Assembly (NCBI RefSeq): GCF_007746075.1
Contig: NZ_CP036339.1
Coordinates: 4,245,786 to 4,309,785 of the forward strand
DNA: 64,000 bases
Reading direction: 5' to 3'
Source of the DNA: Lacipirellula limnantheis
GTDB taxonomy: Bacteria > Planctomycetota > Planctomycetia > Pirellulales > Lacipirellulaceae
This document shows positions 36,888 through 45,636 of the stretch, piece after piece. The notes beneath the pieces are model-generated. The model was not told the DNA's origin and made no database searches. It worked only from the letters and a program-made list of their open reading frames with translations. Every line of letters starts with the position of its first letter. The first letter of the stretch is position 1. A program made the translations under genes and the position numbers.

Positions 36888-37592
36888 TCAGCCATTCACA
36901 AAGTCGGCAGGGTCGCGCAGGCGATATCCAATGCCGCGCACCGTCTGGACGAGGTCGGCGTAGCGGCCCATCTTCTTGCGCAGCGCGCGGATATGGACGT
37001 CAATCGTCCGTTCGAGCACGATGGCGTCGTCGCCGAGCGCCACGTCGATCAACTCAGCGCGACTGAACGCCCGTCCCGGCTGACGCACGAGGGCTGTCAG
37101 CAGTCCAAATTCACTCGGCGTAAGATCAAGCGGACGGTCGCCGACGGTCGCTCGATGTCGGCGACGGTCAATCATGATGCCTTGGCTGACGATCACGTCG
37201 CGATCGCCGGTACCCTGCTCCTTGCGCCGCAGCAGGGCGTTGATCCGTTGTAGCAGCACTTTCACGCTAAACGGTTTGCTGACATAGTCGTCGGCGCCGA
37301 CGGAGAAGCCGATCAGTTCGTCGGACTCCTCCGATCGAGCCGTGAGCATCAGCACCAGCAGCCCGGCCGTCGCAGGGTCGGCGCGCAGTAGACGACAGAC
37401 CTCCAGCCCCTCGATCATTGGGAGCATGAGGTCCAGGACGACCAGGTCGGGGCAGCGCAAGCGAATCTCGCGCAGCCCTAGTTGCCCGTCGCGGGCGACC
37501 TGCACGTCGTACCCCTCTTGACTGAGATTGTACTCGAGCACCTCGGCTAAGGAGGCGTCATCCTCGACGATCAAAATGCGAGCTTTGGCCAT
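36888..37592 (-). CDS. phoB: PhoB-type response regulator
   Basis: The protein has 234 residues from ATG 37592. The receiver has EDD at 10-12 and phosphorylation site D54 (LVVLDLMLPMIEG). The C-terminal winged helix is of the OmpR/PhoB type (LDLTPSEFGLLTALVRQPGR, then VHIRALRKKMGRYADLVQTV and GIGYRL). Position at the end of the pst-phoU operon and the phoR kinase upstream identify it as the phosphate regulator. The frame is open further upstream but homology begins at MAKARIL. Confidence 0.93.
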   Translation of the reverse strand: MAKARILIVEDDASLAEVLEYNLSQEGYDVQVARDGQLGLREIRLRCPDLVVLDLMLPMIEGLEVCRLLRADPATAGLLVLMLTARSEESDELIGFSVGADDYVSKPFSVKVLLQRINALLRRKEQGTGDRDVIVSQGIMIDRRRHRATVGDRPLDLTPSEFGLLTALVRQPGRAFSRAELIDVALGDDAIVLERTIDVHIRALRKKMGRYADLVQTVRGIGYRLRDPADFVNG

Positions 37593-37689
37593 GCTACGAG
37601 AGCTGTAACCTGCGGGCCGCGCGAGCGACGTCAATTCCGCCGGCAACGAACGTTCGTTGCTGGCGGACCAATGAGGCTGGCGGGCCGTT

Positions 37690-38358
37690 TCAGTAAGGAA
37701 TGCCGTCATGGCGATGTCGGGCGATGTCCCCGTCCACGAGGTAAATGACGTCTTCGGCAATGTTCGTCGCGTGATCGGCGATCCGCTCGACATGTCGAGA
37801 AGCCGAGTAAAAATGGAACGCTGGTTCTATGTCGCTTGAGTTTGTCTCGATTAACGCTTGCACGTCGGAGATCACCTGGCGATTGAGTTCATCGACAACG
37901 TCGTCTCGCGCACAGACGTCGCGCGCTAATTCGACGTCGAGCCGCACGAAGGAATCGAGGGCGTCCCGGACCATCGAGATCGCCGATTCCGCCATTTTGT
38001 CGAGGTTGGCCGGCATCTGGAAATCAGGGTAGAGCGACAGACTGTGAGTTCGTTCGCCGATATTGACGGCGAGATCAGCGATGCGCTCCAGGTCGCCGTT
38101 GATCTTCAGCACCGTCGCCACGCGCCGCAAATCGACGGCGACCGGTTGATGGAGCGCAAGGATTTTCAGGCACTCTTCCTCAATCTCGACTTCGCGATAA
38201 TTGACGGTTTCTTCGCTGGCCAGAACTTCCTGAACGATGTCGACCCGCAGCTCGCGCAGCGACTGACAGGCCCGAAACACCATCTGCTCGACCACGGACG
38301 ATTGATTGAGCAGATTTTGTTCGAGAGATTCCAGATCACGCTGCAGATGCATCGACAT
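37690..38358 (-). CDS. phoU: Phosphate signalling protein PhoU
   Basis: This 222-residue all-helical protein has two PhoU repeats. The metal-binding motifs appear as NGDLERIADLAVNIGE (first half) and SRHVERIADHATNIAEDVIY (second half). PhoU links the Pst transporter to PhoR and limits PhoB activation when phosphate is plentiful. It lies 66 nt after pstB and 97 nt before phoB. Confidence 0.96.
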   Translation of the reverse strand: MSMHLQRDLESLEQNLLNQSSVVEQMVFRACQSLRELRVDIVQEVLASEETVNYREVEIEEECLKILALHQPVAVDLRRVATVLKINGDLERIADLAVNIGERTHSLSLYPDFQMPANLDKMAESAISMVRDALDSFVRLDVELARDVCARDDVVDELNRQVISDVQALIETNSSDIEPAFHFYSASRHVERIADHATNIAEDVIYLVDGDIARHRHDGIPY

Positions 38359-38424
38359 ACGAATCTACCTGGTGCTTTCGCCGCTTACTTCTTCGTTGGG
38401 ATCTCGAACGTTTTGCGCCGTCGC

Positions 38425-39279
38425 TCAGCCGAAGCGCCCAGTGATGTACTCTTCCGTTTGCTTCTGCCGCGGCTTCGTGAAGACGTCGGTGGTGGCCCCC
38501 GCCTCAACCAGGTGGCCCTCGTAAAAGAACGCCGTCTGATCAGACACGCGAGCCGCCTGTTGCATGTTATGCGTGACGATCACGATGGTGTAAGTGTCTT
38601 TCAATTCGAAGATCAAGTCTTCAATGCGGGCCGTGCTCTTGGGGTCGAGCGCCGAGGCGGGCTCATCCATCAAAAGTACGTCGGGATCGGTCGCCAACGC
38701 GCGCGCGATGCAAAGCCGTTGTTGCTGTCCGCCGGAGAGTCGCAACGCCGACTCGTTCAACCGATCCGACACTTCCTCCCACAGCGCCGAGCGGCGCAGA
38801 CTCTGCTCGACGATGCCGTCGAGCACCTCGCGCTGCTTCACTCCGGCGACGCGCGGACCGTACGCGACGTTCTCGTAGATTGACTTGGGAAACGGGTTGG
38901 ATTTTTGGAACACCATGCCGACGCGCTTGCGAAGTTCGACGACGTCGGTCTTCGGGCGGTAGATATCGACGTCGTCCAGAAGAATCGTGCCTTCGACGCG
39001 AGTCCCTTCAATCATGTCATTCATCCGGTTGAGGCAGCGCAGGAACGTGCTCTTGCCGCAACCGGACGGACCAATGAGGGCGGTGACGCAATTCTGCGGC
39101 ATCCGCAACGAGACGTCGTAGAGCGCCTGGTGGCTGCCGTAGAAGAAATTGACGTTCGTGGCGACAACCTTCTGCGGCCGCTCTAAAAAGTCATCTGTCG
39201 GACGCATGTCGGCCACCGTCGAAAGTCGCTGCGTCATGGGACGCGTCGGGCGGGCTGGAAGGCTGGCTTCGGTCATCAT
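38425..39279 (-). CDS. pstB: Phosphate ABC transporter ATP-binding protein PstB
   Basis: This 284-residue ABC ATPase has Walker [10 protein letters not shown], the Q-loop in [20 protein letters not shown], signature [15 protein letters not shown] and Walker [22 protein letters not shown] and the PKSIYEN context are specific to PstB. The first 40 residues before [11 protein letters not shown] are an extension, so translation may start at an internal Met (residue 15 or 25). It is part of the pst operon. Confidence 0.96.
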   Translation of the reverse strand: MMTEASLPARPTRPMTQRLSTVADMRPTDDFLERPQKVVATNVNFFYGSHQALYDVSLRMPQNCVTALIGPSGCGKSTFLRCLNRMNDMIEGTRVEGTILLDDVDIYRPKTDVVELRKRVGMVFQKSNPFPKSIYENVAYGPRVAGVKQREVLDGIVEQSLRRSALWEEVSDRLNESALRLSGGQQQRLCIARALATDPDVLLMDEPASALDPKSTARIEDLIFELKDTYTIVIVTHNMQQAARVSDQTAFFYEGHLVEAGATTDVFTKPRQKQTEEYITGRFG

Positions 39280-39386
39280 CGCACACTCGCCTAGATTGTT
39301 CGTCGTTCGCGTTTTTGCGCTACGCTAAGTGCTTCGTTCGCTAGCAGGAGTCAGCCGAGGACCATCGTCTGCATTAAAATCTCAAG

Positions 39387-40265
39387 TTACCAATGAATTC
39401 GCTTACCGAATCGATAACGTAGGAACACGGCCGTCGCGTTGAGGCAAATGAGCATCACCATGAGCACAATAATTCCCGCGGCCGCGACGTGGATGCGGAA
39501 ATCGTCGTTCGCGTTCTCGGTCCAATTATAGATTTGCAGCGGCAGCGCCGTAAAACTGTCGTTGATTCCCCGCGGCGTGAACATCACAAAGCCCGCGGCT
39601 CCGATGGCAACCAGTGGCGCGGCCTCGCCGAGCGCACGAGACAGGGCGAGAATGACGCCTGTCATGATGCCCGGCAGCGCCGCCGGCAACAATTGGTGCC
39701 ACACGGTTTGCCAGCGCGTCGCGCCGAGGGCGTAGGAGGCTTGCCGGATCGTGCTAGGGACCGCTCGTAACGCTTCTTGCGACGCAAGGATGACGATCGG
39801 CAACACAACGAGCGTGAGCGTGAGCGCCCCCGCCAACACCCCGGCGCCCATCTGCATGCCGCGGACGAACAGCCCAAGCCCTAAGATGCCGTAAACAATC
39901 GACGGCACCCCAGCAAGATTGGCGATGTTCGTCTGCACGATGCCTCGCCATCGGCTCCGCTGGGCGTACTCCTCCAAATAAATCGCTGAGCCGACGCCAA
40001 TCGGCACCGAAAACAACGTGGTCAGGGCGATCAGGTAAATGCTGCCGACCAGAGCGGCGCGCACGCCCGCCTTGTCGGGCGATAATTGCGAATCGAAGCT
40101 CGTGATGAACTGCCAATCGAGCCAGCCCCAGGCAAAGCGCAGCATCTGCGAGAGCAACAGCACCAGAATTGCCACGCTGGAGAATGCACACGCGGCGCAG
40201 GCGTACGCGAACAACTGCGACGCGAGTTTGGCGTAGGGACGGCCGTTGCGGGGTAGACTGCTCAT
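39387..40265 (-). CDS. pstA: Phosphate ABC transporter permease PstA
   Basis: The protein has 292 residues from ATG 40265, which overlaps the pstC stop as ATGA; the frame extends to 40298. It has six predicted membrane helices, with the permease EAA-type loop ALGATRWQTVWHQLLPAALP and FSVPIGVGSAIYLEEYA typical of PstA. It forms the channel with PstC. Confidence 0.95.
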   Translation of the reverse strand: MSSLPRNGRPYAKLASQLFAYACAACAFSSVAILVLLLSQMLRFAWGWLDWQFITSFDSQLSPDKAGVRAALVGSIYLIALTTLFSVPIGVGSAIYLEEYAQRSRWRGIVQTNIANLAGVPSIVYGILGLGLFVRGMQMGAGVLAGALTLTLVVLPIVILASQEALRAVPSTIRQASYALGATRWQTVWHQLLPAALPGIMTGVILALSRALGEAAPLVAIGAAGFVMFTPRGINDSFTALPLQIYNWTENANDDFRIHVAAAGIIVLMVMLICLNATAVFLRYRFGKRIHW

Positions 40266-41191
40266 TCGTACTGCTCCCGCATCCGCTTGAGAATCCATTG
40301 GGCGAGCACGTTAAGCGTCAGCGTGCAAACGAACAACGTGAGGCCGACGGCAAAGATCGTTTGGTAGCCGAGCGTCCCCTGAGGATTGTCGCCCTTGCTT
40401 GTTTCCACGATGTACGCGGTCATCGTCTGAATGCTGTCGAGCGGATTGAGCGTCATTTGCGGCCGTTTGCCGGCAGCCAGGGCGACGGCCATCGTTTCGC
40501 CTACCGCGCGGGCGATTGCGAGGATAAACGAGGCCATGATCCCCGAAAGCGCGGCCGGGAGAATGACGCCGACGGTGACGTCGAGCTTCGTCGCTCCCAG
40601 TGCGTAAGCCCCCTCGCGCAGCGACCGAGGGACCGAGCGCAATGTATCTTCGCTGAGCGACACGATCATCGGCAGGATCATGATCGCGACGACGATGCTG
40701 GCGTTCAGCGCGTTGAAGACGTCGGCGCTGGGAAAGATGCTGCGGACAATCGGCGACACGAACACAATCGCCAAGTAGCCGAAGACGACCGACGGGATGC
40801 CGGCCAGTATCTCCAGAATCGGCTTCAACACGTCTCGCATTCGGGGCGACGCATACTCGCTCAGGTAGATCGCGGCCCCCAAGCCCAGCGGAATCGCGAT
40901 GGCTGCCGACCCGCCGGCTACCAATACTGTTCCGCAGAAGAGAGGCAAGATGCCGAACTGCGGCGGATTGGAATGGGGCGTCCAGGTCGTTCCCGTCAAG
41001 AACTCGACGATTGAAACGTGTCCGAAAAACTGCAGTGACTCCACCAGCAGTATCAGCACGATGCCGACGGTCGTGAACACCGAGGCTGCTGCGCAAAGCC
41101 AGAGAATGGCGTGCATCACGCCCTCGACCCAGCGCCGTTGCCCCTGGGGAGCAGTCAAGTCAGCGGCGGCATGCGGTGAGACGGCAGACAT
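40262..41191 (-). CDS. pstC: Phosphate ABC transporter permease PstC
   Basis: This 309-residue permease has a long N-terminal helix (ILWLCAAASVFTTVGIVLIL), the substrate-side segment GTTWTPHSNPPQFGILPL characteristic of PstC, and the EAA loop ALGATKLDVTVGVILPAALS. It pairs with PstA, with an ATGA overlap, and lies 38 nt after pstS. Confidence 0.95.
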   Translation of the reverse strand: MSAVSPHAAADLTAPQGQRRWVEGVMHAILWLCAAASVFTTVGIVLILLVESLQFFGHVSIVEFLTGTTWTPHSNPPQFGILPLFCGTVLVAGGSAAIAIPLGLGAAIYLSEYASPRMRDVLKPILEILAGIPSVVFGYLAIVFVSPIVRSIFPSADVFNALNASIVVAIMILPMIVSLSEDTLRSVPRSLREGAYALGATKLDVTVGVILPAALSGIMASFILAIARAVGETMAVALAAGKRPQMTLNPLDSIQTMTAYIVETSKGDNPQGTLGYQTIFAVGLTLFVCTLTLNVLAQWILKRMREQYE

Positions 41192-41229
41192 CGATTGATC
41201 TGGCTCGTGAACGTGACCGGCGGGAACAG

Positions 41230-42189
41230 CTAGTTGACGGCAACTCGGGGCACAGCAGCGTCTAACGTCTTCCGATTTGCTTCCATCACCTCATCGGGGA
41301 CGGGCACATAGCCAACCCGCGGAGAAACGTCGTTGACCTTGTCGAGGTAGTAATTGAGGTATTTGACGACGCCCTCGTTCCGGAGCGCGTCTTGGCGAAC
41401 ATAGAGATAGAGCGGTCGAGCTAAAGGCTTGTAGGTTCCGTCGCGAACCGTCGCGGCCGTGGGAATAATGGGTCCGTCGCCCGAATCGACCGACAGCAGC
41501 TTTAACTTGTCCGTATTTTCAGCGTAGTACCCCAAGCCGAAGTACCCGAGCGAGCCCTTGTCGCCGGCCACGCCCTGCACGAGGGCGTTGTCGCTCTCGC
41601 TCGGCGAGTAATCTTGCCGAGAACTCTTGGCCTCGCCGTTGATGACTTCGGTAAAGTAGTCGTAGGTCCCTGAGTCGGTCCCGGGACCGTACAGTTCGAG
41701 TTCAATGTCGGGCCAATCCGGATTAACGTCGCTCCATTTCATGACCGATTGCGCCGCCTCGGCACGCCAGATCGTCTTCAGTTGGTCCGTGGTAATCGAG
41801 TCGCACCAGTCGTTTGCTGGATTGACGACCACGGCGAGGCCGTCAAAAGCGACTTCAAGCTTGATGAACTCGATGCCGTTCTTCTTGCAAGCGGCCGCCT
41901 CGGCCTCGGTGATCGGCCGCGAAGCGTCGCAGATCTGGATTTCGCCGGCAGCGAACTTTTTGAACCCGCCGCCGGTGCCCGCTTGGCTGACGACGACCTT
42001 CACATCTGGACTGACTTCATTGAACTCTTCGGCAATGGCCGCCGAGAGCAGGAACACGGTGCTCGAGCCGTCGATACTAACGACGTTCGTGCGACCGCAG
42101 CCGACCAAGCCAACGAGCAGCACCAGCAACGATGCCAACGTCGAACGACGCAGGGGTCGAACCTTGGGGAGTAGCACCGAAAAATGCAT
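41230..42189 (-). CDS. pstS: Phosphate-binding lipoprotein PstS
   Basis: This 319-residue lipoprotein has lipobox VGLVGC (Cys31). The phosphate-binding landmarks are IDGSSTVFLLSAAIAEEF, SQAGTGGGFKKFAAGEIQIC and DASRPITEAE, then GPGTDSGTYDYF. It captures phosphate outside the inner membrane for PstCAB. It is the first gene of the pst operon, preceded by a candidate Pho box at 42256-42273. Confidence 0.96.
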   Translation of the reverse strand: MHFSVLLPKVRPLRRSTLASLLVLLVGLVGCGRTNVVSIDGSSTVFLLSAAIAEEFNEVSPDVKVVVSQAGTGGGFKKFAAGEIQICDASRPITEAEAAACKKNGIEFIKLEVAFDGLAVVVNPANDWCDSITTDQLKTIWRAEAAQSVMKWSDVNPDWPDIELELYGPGTDSGTYDYFTEVINGEAKSSRQDYSPSESDNALVQGVAGDKGSLGYFGLGYYAENTDKLKLLSVDSGDGPIIPTAATVRDGTYKPLARPLYLYVRQDALRNEGVVKYLNYYLDKVNDVSPRVGYVPVPDEVMEANRKTLDAAVPRVAVN

Positions 42190-42255
42190 GCTGTCGCCGC
42201 TGAGGACTGGTCAGCGTACCGCCAACCGCAGGTGCGAGCAGTCTAGCGGTGAAAG

Positions 42256-42273
42256 ATGAAGAAAAAATGAAGA
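42256..42273 (-). promoter_or_regulatory. Candidate Pho box upstream of pstS
   Basis: Read on the minus strand, TCTTCAT-TTTT-TCTTCAT is a perfect 7-bp direct repeat with 11-bp period, the arrangement of PhoB/PhoP half-sites. It lies 66-84 nt upstream of the pstS start. The half-site differs from E. coli CTGTCAT at two positions, so the identity rests on geometry and context. Confidence 0.65.
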
Positions 42274-42307
42274 TCCTGTAAACCCCCTCGCAGCGCGAGC
42301 CCCAATC

Positions 42308-44200
42308 TCAGATCCCGCTGACGGGCAAACGAACCGTAAAGGTGCTCCCCAGGCCAACTTGGCTCGATACCTCGACACTGCCCCCCATCGCCTGAGCGAG
42401 GTGTTTGACAATCGACAATCCTAGCCCAGTTCCCCCAAGTTCACGCGATCGTGCCTTGTCGACTCGGTAAAACCGTTCGAAAACGCGGCTGTGATGCTCT
42501 GCCGAGATGCCCGGCCCGGTATCGCTGACGTTGCACAAGACCACGACCCCTTCCACCCGACCGGAGATGCTCACTCGGCCCCCCGCAGGGGTGTATTTCA
42601 CGGCGTTGTCGATGAGATTGCTCAAAATCTGGCGCAGCGCTTCTTCGTCCGCACGAACGATGATCGAGAAGTCGGCGATTTGATTTTCCAGCGTTACCTG
42701 CTTTGACGCCGCTTGCCGTTCGTAGTCGGCAATGACCCGCTGCGCCACGCGACCGAGCGGCAAGTCAGCAAGTTCCAACGGCGCCTGGCTCGACTCGATG
42801 CGAGCCAAGCTAAGCATATCCATGATCAACTGATGGAGCCGGGTCGTTTGCTCGTCAATCCGTTCCAGGAACCGTTGACCGTGGACGGGATCCTTGAGCG
42901 CGCCGCCCAAGAGGGTTTCGGTGTACGCTTTGATCGAACTGAGCGGCGTCTTGAGTTCATGCGAGACGTTGGCGATAAACTGCTGGCGCATCTGTTCCAG
43001 ACGCTTGACTTCGCTGACGTCACGCAAAACGACCACGACTCCAGGCAGCGGGTCGCCCGGCAGCGGCGTCGCGAGCACGTCGAATATTCGCTGTGCCTTG
43101 CCGCGCCAGGTAATCTCGCTGCTGCCGGGCTTCCGCGTGCGGAGCACTTGCTGCACGACCGCCCGAAGCTCGTGACTGCGAGCGGCCTCTAAGAGGGGAT
43201 GCCCCTCGACGCGACGCGCGTCAAAACCAAGCGCCCGCGCCGCCGACGCATTGGCGAACAGTACCTTCTCCGTCCGGTCGACGGCGATGACGCTTTCGGT
43301 CATGGCCTCCAGTACGGTGGCCTGCGTTTGACTGGTGCTGCGCAGCTGCCCCTCGCGCTGGACCAAGCGGCGTCCGACGTCGTTCAGCGCTGCGGCCAGC
43401 TTGCTCAACTCGTCACTGCCTCCGCCCATGGCCGGCAGGCGGTAATCGTGGTTGCCCGCGGCAATCGCGTCAGCGGCGGCGGCCAACGTCCGCAGCGGGT
43501 CAGTCAGGCGTGCCGCGACCCAATAGGCGACTCCCAAGCCCGCCAGAGCGAGCATAACGCCGATCGACCAGATCCACCGCTGCAACCCGGCAAGCTCCGC
43601 GTCCGTCGGCGCCGTCGGCAACGCGGCGCGAACCACTCCTACAGGAGCGGCGTCTCGGTCTACTCGCACCGCGCGGTACTGCATCCGCTCACCCAGCGAC
43701 GGACTTGTTCGACGGGCGTCGCCTACCCCATTTTTAAGCGCCGCAATGACTTCCGTGCGATCGGCATGGTTCTCAGCTTGCTCGACGGCAAGCAAGCCGT
43801 TCAACCCCGAGTCGGCCAACACCGCCCCGTCTGGCGCAATCAGCGTCAGGCGAATTCCTGTATTCTGGCCTAGCTGGCGGACCTCATCTTGCAACGACTG
43901 ATTCGGTCGGTCAGGCCAACGGTCAGTCAGCAACTGCCCGGCCGTCGCTGCCGCTGTGGAGATGCGCTCCGTCAACTCGCGTTCTAAGATTGACTCGTAG
44001 GTGCTGGAAAACAGCTGCGTCAGGAGCAGAATCGCCGTAACGCTGACTAGTCCCGTCGCGAACAGGAGCTTCCAAAACAGGCCCGCATGTTGAAATGGGG
44101 AACGGTGATCACGTTGGATGGGAGTTGGTTCCAAGCGGGGCCATTCGTCGGCAAGAGTCAATGCTCGCGTCGACCGCCCAGAACACGGTCGACTCGCCAC
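42308..44200 (-). CDS. phoR: PhoR-type sensor histidine kinase
   Basis: This 630-residue kinase has two membrane helices (LFWKLLFATGLVSVTAILLL near 42 and IWSIGVMLALAGLGVAYWVA near 210) flanking an extracytoplasmic sensor. Then come HAMP, PAS (AMTESVIAVDRTEKVLFANA), the phosphoacceptor His near 413 in NVSHELKTPLSS, and ATPase boxes (NLIDNAVKYTP, DTGPGISAEH, GGTGLGLSIVKHL). Unlike compact PhoR it has a large sensor. It sits immediately before pstS rather than beside phoB. The start is uncertain; a TTG some 15 codons in is an alternative. Confidence 0.9.
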   Translation of the reverse strand: MASRPCSGRSTRALTLADEWPRLEPTPIQRDHRSPFQHAGLFWKLLFATGLVSVTAILLLTQLFSSTYESILERELTERISTAAATAGQLLTDRWPDRPNQSLQDEVRQLGQNTGIRLTLIAPDGAVLADSGLNGLLAVEQAENHADRTEVIAALKNGVGDARRTSPSLGERMQYRAVRVDRDAAPVGVVRAALPTAPTDAELAGLQRWIWSIGVMLALAGLGVAYWVAARLTDPLRTLAAAADAIAAGNHDYRLPAMGGGSDELSKLAAALNDVGRRLVQREGQLRSTSQTQATVLEAMTESVIAVDRTEKVLFANASAARALGFDARRVEGHPLLEAARSHELRAVVQQVLRTRKPGSSEITWRGKAQRIFDVLATPLPGDPLPGVVVVLRDVSEVKRLEQMRQQFIANVSHELKTPLSSIKAYTETLLGGALKDPVHGQRFLERIDEQTTRLHQLIMDMLSLARIESSQAPLELADLPLGRVAQRVIADYERQAASKQVTLENQIADFSIIVRADEEALRQILSNLIDNAVKYTPAGGRVSISGRVEGVVVLCNVSDTGPGISAEHHSRVFERFYRVDKARSRELGGTGLGLSIVKHLAQAMGGSVEVSSQVGLGSTFTVRLPVSGI

Positions 44201-44235
44201 ATTGTGAAAGATCGCCCGCGGAAGGCAATGGCAGC

Positions 44236-45540
44236 TCAGGTATAGCGGACGTCGCGGTACTCCGGCTCAAAAAACGCCGGCAAGAGCCCATCGACCCGCA
44301 AGAGGCCGGCCCGCGTCAAATCCACGCGACCATCTCCAAGCACCGCATACCCTTCGTCGACGTATTCGTCCCAGACGCCGCGCCATTCGTCGAAGATGTC
44401 GACGCCGTACTTGTTCTGGAAGTAGGCTCCGTCGAGATAGCCCTTCTTCAATTGCAGTATTAACTCGCGAATGAGGGCCTGTCGCGGCGAAATTCGCAGC
44501 GCGCGATTGAGGGGCAGACGGCCCTCTTCCAGCGACCCGCAGTACTGCTCCCACTCGGCTAGATTCTGGTAATGGACGCCTGAGATATGACCGAAGCTGG
44601 CGATGCCGGTAGCGAGGAGGTCGCTCCCGCGCCACAGATTATCACGGTAGCTGAAATTAACCCGCTCGGGATGCCGCACCAGGGTGTAGGCGCTCGACAC
44701 CGCGTAGCCGGCGCCGAGAAACTGGTCGAACGCGTAGTCGACCCAGCCGCGCTTCGTGGGCCAATCGGCGACGGGCGTCTCGATCTGGTTGCCGAGAATG
44801 TCCTTCGAATAAACCGTATTGAACGGCAACTCCATCTGATAAATGGTGACGCTGTCCGGCTCGAGTTCCAACGCTCGACGCACGGCATCCCGCCACTTGT
44901 CGTCGTTGTCGCCGACCATGCCGGAGATGAGATCGATGTTAACGTTCGGAAAACCTGCCGCCTTGATCCAGGGCCAAGCGCGATAGATCTCGTGCGATTC
45001 GTGCGCGCGGCCGTTCTCGCGTAGGATTTCGTCGTCGAAATGTTCGACGCCGAGGCTGAGCCGCGTCACGCCGAGTTCGCGCAACGCGTGCACCTTCGGT
45101 TCGCTGAGGGTGCCAGGTTCGCACTCGAACGTGACTTCCTCGGCCTTGTCCCAGTGGATGTTCGCCTGCAGCCGATCGACCAGGCGACGCAGTTGCTTTT
45201 CGCTCAGGAACGACGGCGTGCCGCCGCCGAAGTAGACGAAGCGGAAAGGCCGATCCCCCATCGCGGGAACTTTGCTCACGAGTTCAATCTCTCGTGAGAG
45301 GGCCGCCAGGTACCGCTCGATCTGATCAGCGTGCTTGTCGGTGAAGACTTTGAAATAGCAAAACTTGCAGCGCTTCCGGCAAAATGGAATGTGTAGATAG
45401 AGGCCCAAAGGGACATCCGCCGGAGGCGCATCAAGCGCCGCCCGTACTTCGCTCACCTGATCGGTCGACCATTGCGAAAACGGGGGGTAGTTGCTGATGA
45501 AGTAGCTGCCGACTTCGGTTTTGGTGGCTTCAACGGTCAT
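44236..45540 (-). CDS. Radical SAM protein of the coproporphyrinogen oxidase-like (HemW/HemN) family
   Basis: The protein has 434 residues from ATG 45540. The [4Fe-4S]-SAM motif is CRKRCKFC (C54, C58, C61) within LGLYLHIPFCRKRC. FVYFGGGTPSFLS and VTFECEPGTLSE match HemN/HemW-like enzymes, and a second helical domain follows. It lacks the N-terminal motif of true oxygen-independent coproporphyrinogen oxidase that I would expect, so it could be a heme chaperone, a heme-degrading enzyme or another methyl/radical enzyme. A -10-like TACAAT sits 6 nt before the start codon. Confidence 0.82.
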   Translation of the reverse strand: MTVEATKTEVGSYFISNYPPFSQWSTDQVSEVRAALDAPPADVPLGLYLHIPFCRKRCKFCYFKVFTDKHADQIERYLAALSREIELVSKVPAMGDRPFRFVYFGGGTPSFLSEKQLRRLVDRLQANIHWDKAEEVTFECEPGTLSEPKVHALRELGVTRLSLGVEHFDDEILRENGRAHESHEIYRAWPWIKAAGFPNVNIDLISGMVGDNDDKWRDAVRRALELEPDSVTIYQMELPFNTVYSKDILGNQIETPVADWPTKRGWVDYAFDQFLGAGYAVSSAYTLVRHPERVNFSYRDNLWRGSDLLATGIASFGHISGVHYQNLAEWEQYCGSLEEGRLPLNRALRISPRQALIRELILQLKKGYLDGAYFQNKYGVDIFDEWRGVWDEYVDEGYAVLGDGRVDLTRAGLLRVDGLLPAFFEPEYRDVRYT

Positions 45541-45546
45541 GCCAAC

Positions 45547-45552
45547 ATTGTA
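45547..45552 (-). promoter_or_regulatory. -10-like hexamer directly before the radical SAM gene
   Basis: TACAAT on the minus strand ends 6 nt before ATG 45540. No good -35 was found at 17 nt. If used, the transcript would be leaderless. Confidence 0.45.
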
Positions 45553-45636
45553 GCAAACTTCAATTGCTTGGATGCGTTCACCGAAATTCGCTCGTGGCGA
45601 TTTTCCCAACGGACCAGACGCAAACGTCGGCCGGGA

